DNA from: Wenzhouxiangella sp.
GTDB taxonomy: Bacteria > Pseudomonadota > Gammaproteobacteria > Xanthomonadales > Wenzhouxiangellaceae
Direction: 5' to 3'
Length of the DNA: 7,143 bases
Assembly: GCA_007135355.1 (NCBI GenBank)
Contig: SLJA01000110.1
Location: 1-7,143 of the forward strand
Program-made: the position numbers and the translations under genes
The notes under the pieces: generated by a model
What the model saw: only the letters and a program-made list of their open reading frames with translations
Databases searched by the model: none
Told to the model about the DNA's origin: nothing
Shown here: positions 1-5,386 of the stretch, in pieces
Numbering within the stretch: position 1 is the stretch's first letter
Layout of the letters: each line of letters begins with the position of its first letter

Positions 1-74
1 GTCTTTTCCGCCAGCCCGGTCAGGCGCTGGGCTTCGTTAAGCAGTGCTTCATCCAGATTCAGAGTCGTTCTCAC
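1..74 (-). CDS. VapB-family type II antitoxin, N-terminal fragment
   Basis: The visible 24 codons read (M)RTTLNLDEALLNEAQRLTGLAEK. This is the N-terminus typical of short VapB/DUF2191 antitoxins: a ribbon-helix-helix DNA-binding beta strand (RTTLNL) followed by the first helix. In this family the antitoxin binds its own promoter and neutralises a PIN-domain ribonuclease toxin encoded just downstream, and that gene would lie left of the window. The start is GTG at 74-72, chosen because GGAG (83-80) lies five bases upstream and because the family's reading begins exactly at MRTT. A large palindrome at 109-134 immediately upstream fits autoregulation. The C-terminal toxin-binding half and the toxin itself are not visible, so whether the pair is complete is unknown. 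The family call is strong for so short a fragment, but other ribbon-helix-helix proteins remain possible. Confidence 0.75.
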   Translation of the reverse strand, partial: MRTTLNLDEALLNEAQRLTGLAEK

Positions 75-103
75 GCTAGCTCCACCGGCTCAAGTGTCAT
101 CAA

Positions 104-132
104 AATATACATCATTTGATGCATCAAATGAT
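104..132 (-). promoter_or_regulatory. Possible promoter of the VapB gene
   Basis: On the minus strand TATATT (109-104) matches the -10 consensus at five of six positions. With a 17-base spacer the -35 position would fall on ATCATT (132-127), a poor match inside the palindrome. If this is the promoter, the operator covers the -35 and spacer and touches the -10, which would give direct repression. Transcription would then start near 97 and leave a leader of roughly 20 bases. The -10 is reasonable, the -35 is not. Confidence 0.35.
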
Positions 133-134
133 GT
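109..134. promoter_or_regulatory. 26-bp perfect palindrome, likely VapB operator
   Basis: The half ACATCATTTGATG (109-121) is followed directly by its exact inverse (122-134), with no unpaired centre. Each half itself contains ATCA...TGAT arms, so the site offers several nested binding arms. A further copy of CATCAAA lies at 98-104, giving three copies of this heptamer (98-104 plus, 121-115 minus, 122-128 plus). The site lies 35 bases upstream of the antitoxin start and is AT-rich against a GC-rich background. Ribbon-helix-helix antitoxins are known to bind such inverted repeats, so an autoregulatory operator is the natural inference. Confidence 0.7.
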
Positions 135-189
135 GCGGCTGACGCATACCAGATTCAAAGCATGAGCTGGGTCAGTCGGAATAGTGTCG

Positions 190-1251
190 CTAGGAAGCAG
201 CGGCCAAACCGGACTTCAGCTGCGACAATCTCCAGCGCAAATTCCCCCCCGCCCGCAACGGCACCCCGGGCTGCCCGCCAAAGTCCACCTGCTCCGGAAT
301 ACTTTCATCCTCGCGCACCAGCGTGATCTGGTCTGTATTTCTCGGCAGTCGATAAAAGTCCGGGCCGTAGTGGCTGGCAAAGCCTTCCAGGCGATCCAGC
401 GCGCCGGCGTCTTCGAACACTTCGGCATAAAAGGCCATGGCATGGCGGGCGGAATAGACGCCGGCGCAGCCGCAGTCGGATTCCTTGGCGCCCTTGGGGT
501 GCGGAGCGGAATCCGTGCCCAGAAAGAACTTCGGATTGCCGCTGGTGGCGGCCTCGACCAGGGCCTGGCGATGCTGCTCGCGCTTGATCAGCGGCAGGCA
601 GTAGTGATGCGGGCGCAGCCCACCCTCGAACATGGCGTTGCGATTCAGCAGCAGGTGATGGGCCGTTACGGTGGCGGCCAGATTGGCCGGGCCATCGCGC
701 ACGAAGTCGGCCGAATCCCTGGTGGTGATGTGTTCCAGCACCATCGGCAGTTCCGGGAAGGCCTTGACCAGACGGCTCAAGTGGCGCTCGATAAACACCG
801 CCTCGCGGTCAAACACGTCGATGTCAGAGTCGGTCACCTCGCCGTGCATCAACAGCGGCAAGCGGACGTCCTGCATCGCCTCCAGCACCGGCCAGACCCG
901 GTCGATCACCCGCACCCCGCTGGCGGCGTTGGTGGTCGCTCCGGCCGGGTAGTACTTCACCGCATAAATATGCTGGCAGTCGGCCGCGCGGTGAATCTCA
1001 TCCGGCGTGGTTTGCTCGGTCAGGTACAGCGTCATCAGCGGCTGGAAATCCATGCCCTGCGGCAGCGCGGCCAGAATGCGCTCGCGATAGGCCAGGGCCA
1101 GTTCCACGGTCGCCACCGGAGGCTTGAGGTTGGGCATGATGATGGCGCGGGCAAACTGGCGCGCCGTGTCCGGCAACACGCTGGCCAGCATGGCACCATC
1201 GCGCACATGTAGATGCCAGTCATCCGGGCGGGTGAGGGTGAGGGTTTGCAA
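190..1251 (-). CDS. pyrC: Dihydroorotase, PyrC (class II, E. coli type)
   Basis: This cytosolic zinc amidohydrolase interconverts N-carbamoyl-L-aspartate and L-dihydroorotate, the third step of pyrimidine synthesis. All metal and catalytic landmarks are present: HLH at residues 13-15 in DDWHLHVRDG, the lysine to be carboxylated at K99 (YAVKYYPAGATTN), H136 (MHGEV), H174 (LEHITT), and D247 and H251 (GTDSAPH). The length of 353 residues is close to the 348 of E. coli PyrC. The start is TTG at 1251-1249: it is preceded by AAGGAA about six bases upstream, the family N-terminus aligns there, and reading further upstream meets a TGA at 1287-1285 with no better start. The gene stands alone and diverges from the oxidoreductase gene at 1373. 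Its stop is about 115 bases upstream of the VapB gene on the same strand, and I see no clear terminator between them. Confidence 0.97.
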   Translation of the reverse strand: MQTLTLTRPDDWHLHVRDGAMLASVLPDTARQFARAIIMPNLKPPVATVELALAYRERILAALPQGMDFQPLMTLYLTEQTTPDEIHRAADCQHIYAVKYYPAGATTNAASGVRVIDRVWPVLEAMQDVRLPLLMHGEVTDSDIDVFDREAVFIERHLSRLVKAFPELPMVLEHITTRDSADFVRDGPANLAATVTAHHLLLNRNAMFEGGLRPHHYCLPLIKREQHRQALVEAATSGNPKFFLGTDSAPHPKGAKESDCGCAGVYSARHAMAFYAEVFEDAGALDRLEGFASHYGPDFYRLPRNTDQITLVREDESIPEQVDFGGQPGVPLRAGGNLRWRLSQLKSGLAAAS

Positions 1252-1372
1252 GGTAGTTCCTTCAAAGATCGATCGCCGATTCTGTCAGTTTATCAGCGCC
1301 GGTGGCTTGGACCATCTTGCAGGCCGCAGCAGTTAAGCTTAGGCCACCTAAATCATGCATGGATAGAGGCAG
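1252..1372. promoter_or_regulatory. Divergent intergenic region, pyrC and oxidoreductase
   Basis: Both flanking genes start outward from this 121-base gap, so it must hold the promoter of each unless transcription enters from elsewhere. On the minus strand a -10-like GATAAA lies near 1295-1290. On the plus strand TAAATC lies near 1350. Neither has a convincing -35 partner, so I do not assign hexamers. AAGGAA (minus, near 1264-1259) serves pyrC, and AGAGG (1365-1369) lies three bases before the ATG of the plus-strand gene. Confidence 0.4.
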
Positions 1373-2611
1373 ATGAGCGATCAGCCGAAGTTCGACCTGG
1401 TGCTGCTGGGCGCGACGGGGTTCACGGGGCGTTTGGTGGCGGAGTATTTGCTTCACCGCCATGGTGCGGCTGGTGAGTTCAAGTGGGCCCTAGCCGGGCG
1501 CAGCCGGGACAAGTTGGAAGCCGTGCGCTCTGAGCTGGGCGAGTCGGCGGCCGATCTTCCTTTGCTGATTGCCGATTCGCATGACCGCTCCTCGCTAGAC
1601 GCCCTGGTGGCGCAAACCCGGGCGGTGTGTTCGACGGTTGGGCCTTATGCCCTGTACGGCGGGGAGCTGGTCGCGGCTTGTGCCGCCAGCGGCACGGACT
1701 ACTGCGATCTCACCGGCGAGGTGCCGTGGATGCGCCGGATGCTGGATGCGCATGAACCAGCGGCGATCAAATCCGGCGCGCGCCTGGTGCACTGCTGCGG
1801 TTTCGACTCCATTCCTTCCGACCTGGGCGTGTGGTTTCTGCAGCATCATGCCCAGCGCCTGTTCGGCAAGCCGATGTCGCGCATTCGGCTCGGGGTGCAG
1901 TCGCTAAGAGGAAAGATGAGCGGCGGCACTGCGGCCAGCATGCTCAACATCATCGAGTCCAGCCGCAGCGATCCGGAGATCGCGCGCATTGCGAAAAACC
2001 CTTATGCGCTGTGCCCGGAGGAATTCCGCAAGGGTCCGCGCCAGCCCTATGTCAAGGGGCCGAAGTTCGACGAGGACCTGGATGCCTGGATGGCGCCGTT
2101 CGTGATGGCGGCGATCAATACGCGCATCGTCCATCGCTCGCATGCCCTGCAGGGCCGGCCCTGGGGTGAGGATTTCACCTACGACGAGGCAATGATGACT
2201 GGCCGGGGATTCAAAGGCCGGCGGCGGGCTATCACCTGGTCGCTGGCCCTGGGTGGATTCGCGCTTGGCGCGAGCCTGGGTCCGACCCGCAAAATCATGC
2301 AAAAGCGCGTGCTGCCCAAACCTGGTGAGGGGCCGAGTCCGGAGGAACAGGAACGCGGTTTGTTCAAACTGCTGCTGGTCGGGCGCGACGACGATGGTCA
2401 TGAAGTCCGAGTGCGCGTGACCGGCGACCGCGACCCCGGCTACGGCTCGACTTCCAAGATGCTGGGCGAAGCCGCCTACACTCTGGCCACCGACGTGCCC
2501 GAAGGCTCACCACCCGGCGGCTTCTGGACGCCGTCAACGGCGATGGCCGAAAAGCTGATTCCGCGTCTGGTTGAGCATGCGGGTTTGACGTTCGAGCTGT
2601 TGGATTCCTAG
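1373..2611 (+). CDS. Saccharopine dehydrogenase-like NADP-binding oxidoreductase
   Basis: The 412-residue protein opens with a Rossmann fold: FDLVLLGATGFTG (residues 7-19) carries the GxxGxxG dinucleotide loop, and AGRSRDK (41-47) provides basic residues suited to the NADP 2'-phosphate. Conserved-looking blocks follow at YCDLTGEVPW (110-119), HCCGFDSIPSDLG (140-152) and SGGTAASML (183-191). A hydrophobic stretch lies at about 288-303. The arrangement matches the COG3268 family, which includes human SCCPDH and mycobacterial trans-acting enoyl reductases, usually about 410-430 residues long. These are not authentic lysine-pathway saccharopine dehydrogenases. In mycobacteria some members reduce lipid intermediates, but the substrate here is unknown. 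The ATG at 1373 is the first start after an in-frame TAG at 1364. The gene appears monocistronic and converges on metX. Confidence 0.88.
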   Translation: MSDQPKFDLVLLGATGFTGRLVAEYLLHRHGAAGEFKWALAGRSRDKLEAVRSELGESAADLPLLIADSHDRSSLDALVAQTRAVCSTVGPYALYGGELVAACAASGTDYCDLTGEVPWMRRMLDAHEPAAIKSGARLVHCCGFDSIPSDLGVWFLQHHAQRLFGKPMSRIRLGVQSLRGKMSGGTAASMLNIIESSRSDPEIARIAKNPYALCPEEFRKGPRQPYVKGPKFDEDLDAWMAPFVMAAINTRIVHRSHALQGRPWGEDFTYDEAMMTGRGFKGRRRAITWSLALGGFALGASLGPTRKIMQKRVLPKPGEGPSPEEQERGLFKLLLVGRDDDGHEVRVRVTGDRDPGYGSTSKMLGEAAYTLATDVPEGSPPGGFWTPSTAMAEKLIPRLVEHAGLTFELLDS

Positions 2612-2647
2612 CCCACCACGTCATCGCTCATGCGAATCGTGACCGGG

Positions 2648-2665
2648 CGCTTCAGCTTTGAGGCG
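2648..2665. terminator. Small hairpin between convergent genes, weak terminator candidate
   Basis: CGCTTCA (2648-2654) can pair with TGAGGCG (2659-2665) around a four-base loop GCTT, with one G-U pair. It lies in the 71-base gap between two genes that end toward each other. Neither strand has a T-run after the stem, so it is not a canonical Rho-independent terminator. It may only stabilise 3' ends or be chance. Confidence 0.25.
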
Positions 2666-2682
2666 TAGGGATTGGGTCGAGA

Positions 2683-3684
2683 TCAACCACAAACACTCAG
2701 CCGATACGGCAAGCGCCGCCGGCAGCGAAAGCCGGCCACCAGGCGGTTGATCGCCTCCTGCTCGATCAGGAACGCGTCGTGGCCCTGCGGGGCTTCAAGC
2801 ACGGCCAGCTCGGCATCCCGCATTTCGGACGCGATGGTTTCCAGCTCGGCCGGCGGGTAGAGCAGGTCGGTGGTGATCCCGACCAGCAGGGTCGGTACCT
2901 CGGTGGCGCGCAGGGCCTGGGTGACGTCGCCGCGGCCAAGTCCGACATCATGGGTGTCCATGGCCTCTGCCAGGCGCAGGTAGGCGTGGCGGTCGAAGCG
3001 CTCGGTCAGTGAGCGCCCATGAAAATCCAGCCAGTTGCCGGTTGGATCGGCCGGATCGGCTGGGTCGAAGCGCGGGTTCAGATTGTCCCAGTGGCGGTAG
3101 CTGATCATGGCGACCATGCGCGCCAGATCGAGTGAGTCGTCCAGTTCCAGCGCGCGGCGCTGGATGTGGTTGAAAGCGCGCGCCCAGGCGGTTTGCTGCG
3201 CCGGAGCAGCAATCACGGCGGCCGCTTCGACGCGTTCGGGATGGCCCACGGCCCATTCCAGCGCCTGCATGCCGCCCAGCGAGCCGCCGATGACCAGGCG
3301 CAGGGTCTTGACGCCCAAATGATCCAACAGCAGGCGCTGGGCATCGACCATGGCGCGCACCGTTACCGATGGAAAGCGCTCGCCCTGGCCGTCCAGCGTT
3401 GGCCCGCTGGTCTGGCCGCAGCCGCCGAGCACGTCGGCGGCAATGATGAACTCGCGCTGCGGATCCAGCGCCTTGCCCGGTCCGAGCAGGCCGGACCACC
3501 ACTGGTCGACGTCGGCATTGCCGGTCAGCGCCGGGCACACCAGCACGGCGTTGCTGCCGGTCGGGTTGAGCCGGCCCCAGGTGCGATAGCCGATCTGCAG
3601 ACGATCCAGCACCAGCCGGCCGCCCAGCGGCGGCGGCCGGTCGATGCTCAGCAGCTCGCGCTGACTTGAGCCTGGCTCACTCAT
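2683..3684 (-). CDS. metX: Homoserine O-acyltransferase, MetX family
   Basis: This alpha/beta-hydrolase-fold enzyme transfers an acyl group from acyl-CoA to the hydroxyl of L-homoserine, the first committed step of methionine synthesis. The nucleophile elbow is GGSLGGMQALEWA with S135, and the family-typical Asp and His are D273 (TTDLLYPP) and H302 (QGHDAF), completing a Ser-Asp-His triad. ALTGNADVDQWW (52-63) and GGCGQTSGP (87-95) sit where the family has its substrate and oxyanion loops. At 333 residues it is shorter than the roughly 370-380 common for acetyltransferases of this family. The family contains acetyl- and succinyl-specific members, and I cannot decide the donor from the sequence alone. 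The ATG overlaps the metY stop (ATGA, 3684-3681), with GGAGG at 3696-3692 inside metY as ribosome site, which implies translational coupling. The last dozen residues (RCRRRLPYRLSVCG) are basic and may be family-atypical. Confidence 0.92.
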   Translation of the reverse strand: MSEPGSSQRELLSIDRPPPLGGRLVLDRLQIGYRTWGRLNPTGSNAVLVCPALTGNADVDQWWSGLLGPGKALDPQREFIIAADVLGGCGQTSGPTLDGQGERFPSVTVRAMVDAQRLLLDHLGVKTLRLVIGGSLGGMQALEWAVGHPERVEAAAVIAAPAQQTAWARAFNHIQRRALELDDSLDLARMVAMISYRHWDNLNPRFDPADPADPTGNWLDFHGRSLTERFDRHAYLRLAEAMDTHDVGLGRGDVTQALRATEVPTLLVGITTDLLYPPAELETIASEMRDAELAVLEAPQGHDAFLIEQEAINRLVAGFRCRRRLPYRLSVCG

Positions 3685-5009
3685 GCCGCAACCTCCAGCC
3701 CGGCCTTTTCCAGCGCCTGGGCGAAGTCGGCAATGATGTCGTCGATATGCTCGATGCCGACCGAGACGCGGATCTGCTCCGGCTTGATGCCGGCGGCCTT
3801 GCGTTCGGCTTCGCTTAACTGTTGGTGCGTGGTGCTGGCCGGGTGGATGACCAGGGTCTTGGCATCGCCCACGTTGGCCAGATGGCTGGCCAGTTCAACC
3901 GAGTTGATGAAAGTCCGCCCGGCTGACTCGCCGCCGCGGATGCCGAAGGTCAGCACCGGGCCGAAGCCGTGGGTCAGGTATTTCTTCGCCCGCTCGTGCC
4001 AGGGATGATTTTCCAGCCCCGGATACTCGACCCAGGCCACGGCCGGCTGTTTTTCCAGCCACTGGGCCAGGCCCAAGGCATTGTCGACGTGGCGCTGCAC
4101 GCGCAGTGACAAGGTTTCCAGACCCTGCAGGAACAAAAATGCATTGAACGGCGCCAGCGCCGGCCCGAAATCGCGCAGGCCCTCGACCCGGGCGCGGATA
4201 GCGAAGGCGATGTTGCCGAAGGGGCCTTCCGGACCGAACACTTCCCAGAAATTCAGCCCGTGATAGCCGGGGGCGGGGTCGGTGAATAGCGGGAATCTTC
4301 CATTGCCCCAGTCGAACTTGCCGGCATCGACAATCACACCGCCCACCGAGGTGCCGTGGCCGCCGATCCACTTGGTCGCCGACTGCACCACGATATCGGC
4401 GCCGTGATCAATCGGGCGGACTAGAAATCCAGCCGCGCCGAAGGTGTTGTCGACGATCAGCGGGATACCGTGCTTTTTTGCCAGTTGCGACAAACCCTCG
4501 AAATCCGGAATATGCGAGCCGGGATTGCCGATGGATTCGACATAAATGCCCTTGGTCTTGTCGTCGATCTGCGCTTCGACCGCAGCTAGGTCGTCGCCTT
4601 CGACCAAGCGCACGTCTATCCCCAAGCGCGGCAGCGAGACCTTGAACTGGTTGTAAGTGCCGCCGTAGAGCGAGGCGCTGGAGACGATGTTGTCGCCGGC
4701 CTGTGCGATGGTCGTGATGGCCAGCAGCTGGGCCGACTGGCCGGAGGCAGTCGCCACCGCGGCCACGCCGCCTTCCAATGCGGCCACGCGTTTTTCGAAC
4801 ACATCCACGGTCGGGTTCATGATGCGCGAGTAGATGTTGCCGAACTCCTGCAGCGCGAACAGGCGCGCGCCGTGATCGGCGTCATCGAAGGTATACGAGG
4901 TGGTCTGGTAGATCGGCACCGCGCGGGCGTTGGTGCCGGGCGCCGGCTCCTGGCCGGCGTGGACTTGCAGGGTGTCAAAGTGCAGGGGGCGTTTGCTCTG
5001 GTCGCTCAT
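3681..5009 (-). CDS. metY: O-acyl-L-homoserine sulfhydrylase, MetY
   Basis: This PLP enzyme of the Cys/Met-metabolism fold converts O-acetyl- (or O-succinyl-) homoserine plus sulfide into homocysteine. The PLP lysine is K213 in SATKWIGGHGTS. D188 (IVDNTFGA) should hold the pyridine nitrogen, and Y60 and R62 in YSRIMNPT are the phosphate-binding residues donated to the neighbouring subunit. The length of 442 residues and the long insert after the lysine loop (GKFDWGNGRFPLFTDPAPGYHGLNF) match sulfhydrylases of about 430 residues rather than the roughly 390-residue cystathionine gamma-synthases and lyases. HPASTTHQQLSE near the C-terminus is also typical. The start ATG (5009-5007) follows GAGGAAA about eight bases upstream. 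It is the first gene of an operon with metX, which supplies its substrate. Its leader contains a Rho-independent terminator at 5119-5086, pointing to regulation by premature termination. Confidence 0.95.
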   Translation of the reverse strand: MSDQSKRPLHFDTLQVHAGQEPAPGTNARAVPIYQTTSYTFDDADHGARLFALQEFGNIYSRIMNPTVDVFEKRVAALEGGVAAVATASGQSAQLLAITTIAQAGDNIVSSASLYGGTYNQFKVSLPRLGIDVRLVEGDDLAAVEAQIDDKTKGIYVESIGNPGSHIPDFEGLSQLAKKHGIPLIVDNTFGAAGFLVRPIDHGADIVVQSATKWIGGHGTSVGGVIVDAGKFDWGNGRFPLFTDPAPGYHGLNFWEVFGPEGPFGNIAFAIRARVEGLRDFGPALAPFNAFLFLQGLETLSLRVQRHVDNALGLAQWLEKQPAVAWVEYPGLENHPWHERAKKYLTHGFGPVLTFGIRGGESAGRTFINSVELASHLANVGDAKTLVIHPASTTHQQLSEAERKAAGIKPEQIRVSVGIEHIDDIIADFAQALEKAGLEVAA

Positions 5010-5085
5010 GTCGCTTTCCTCATTAGCTTCTTTACTCGGGCCAAGTGTGTCGATTCAGGGGCCAAGACCTCGTGAGGCGGGCATG

Positions 5086-5119
5086 AAAAAACCCGCATCG
5101 GTCAGGCCGCTGCGGGTTT
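5086..5119 (-). terminator. Rho-independent terminator in the metY leader (possible attenuator)
   Basis: Read on the minus strand, AAACCCGCA (5119-5111) pairs with TGCGGGTTT (5097-5089) around a 13-base loop. The stem runs directly into six T (5091-5086). This is a canonical intrinsic terminator for minus-strand transcription. No minus-strand gene lies upstream for it to close, since the next genes are on the plus strand, and metY starts 77 bases downstream. It therefore either attenuates metYX transcription or ends an independent small RNA. In the plus direction the stem is followed only by TTTCGTCGGG and looks weak. Confidence 0.75.
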
Positions 5120-5153
5120 CGTCGGGTTCGGTGCTGTTTTTTAAGTTTCGGTT

Positions 5154-5216
5154 CTAATCCATCAACGGAAACGAGCACGCGAGTGACGCCGCAGCTTGTG
5201 GGCGCGGCATACACAT
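5154..5216 (-). CDS. Candidate leader peptide of metYX (speculative)
   Basis: An ATG (5216-5214) opens a 20-codon frame that closes at TAG (5156-5154), 35 bases before the terminator stem. Its first residues are MCMPRP, and it contains three Met and two Cys codons. That composition would suit sensing of sulfur amino acid supply upstream of a methionine gene. Codons 3-5 form one arm of the hairpin at 5210-5186 and codons 8-10 the other. There is no recognisable Shine-Dalgarno sequence before the ATG, and a 20-codon frame can easily arise by chance. This call therefore rests on position and composition only. Confidence 0.2.
   Translation of the reverse strand: MCMPRPQAAASLACSFPLMD
5186..5210 (-). 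promoter_or_regulatory. Leader hairpin, possible anti-antiterminator
   Basis: On the minus strand ATGCCGC (5210-5204) pairs with GCGGCGT (5192-5186), seven pairs with one G-U, around an 11-base loop. The overlapping segment GCTGCGG (5195-5189) is the exact complement of CCGCAGC (5115-5109), which spans the 5' arm and loop of the downstream terminator. The hairpin and that long-range pairing exclude each other, as do the pairing and the terminator. The complementarity is directly visible, but a regulatory role is inference. Confidence 0.3.
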
Positions 5217-5260
5217 GGTGCACAGGCAGTTGTGGGCGAAGACGAAACTCATGGGGCCAG

Positions 5261-5290
5261 AGTGTCGGTGCAAGCGGGATGCTTTGTCAA
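5261..5290 (-). promoter_or_regulatory. Possible metYX promoter
   Basis: A perfect TTGACA -35 box occurs on the minus strand at 5290-5285. With an 18-base spacer the -10 position holds GACACT (5266-5261), which matches the consensus at only three of six bases. Transcription from here would start near 5254 and give a leader of about 245 bases before metY, including the hairpin and terminator. No better candidate was found between the terminator and metY. Confidence 0.35.
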
Positions 5291-5341
5291 GTGCAAGTTG
5301 TTACGAGTTGTGCGGGATCAAATCGGCCTGTCATCAGATTT

Positions 5342-5350
5342 TGCTAATAT
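5342..5350 (+). promoter_or_regulatory. Extended -10 promoter of the rhodanese gene
   Basis: TGCTAATAT has the TGn extension followed by TAATAT, five of six bases matching TATAAT. No good -35 box lies 15-18 bases upstream, which extended -10 promoters can tolerate. The start of transcription would be about 30 bases before the ATG at 5387. Confidence 0.5.
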
Positions 5351-5386
5351 GGGAGATCACTTGCAGTAGTTTGACGAGGTTTGCCC

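Larger units (their letters stand above)
5010..5386. other. Divergent intergenic region with metY leader
   Basis: This 377-base gap separates two genes transcribed outward. For the minus strand it holds, in order of reading, a TTGACA box (5290-5285), a possible 20-codon leader peptide (5216-5154), a hairpin (5210-5186), a strong intrinsic terminator (5119-5086) and the metY ribosome site. For the plus strand it holds an extended -10 (5342-5350) and the rhodanese ribosome site GAGG (5376-5379). GTGCAAG occurs at 5268-5274 and 5291-5297, and GCGGGAT at 5274-5280 and 5312-5318; the meaning of these short repeats is unclear. I see no consensus of the SAM or SAH riboswitches that I can recall. Confidence 0.75.

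Noticed and set aside
135..189. Nested pairing (CTGAC/GTCAG with inner CCAG/CTGG) between pyrC and the VapB gene
   Set aside because: The stems are short and bulged, and no T-run follows. It cannot be distinguished from chance.
184..1212. Long plus-strand open frame of 342 codons opposite pyrC
   Set aside because: It is antisense to a gene with every catalytic residue of dihydroorotase. Its translation is a low-complexity Arg/Gln/His/Gly-rich mixture typical of a GC-rich shadow frame.
5083..5157. Plus-strand 24-codon frame beginning MKKPASV and ending FFKFRF, followed by no gene on that strand until 5387
   Set aside because: It resembles a leader peptide at first sight, but it coincides with the terminator stem of the opposite strand, whose A-run yields the lysine codons. 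The plus-strand hairpin has no T-run, and the real gene downstream has its own promoter at 5342-5350.
5032..5223. Minus-strand 63-codon frame running through the leader terminator
   Set aside because: It starts at GTG without a ribosome site, continues through the intrinsic terminator stem, and its product has no recognisable features.
5010..5290. SAM or SAH riboswitch upstream of metY
   Set aside because: I searched by eye for the conserved cores of these riboswitches and found none. Only a covariance search could exclude divergent forms.
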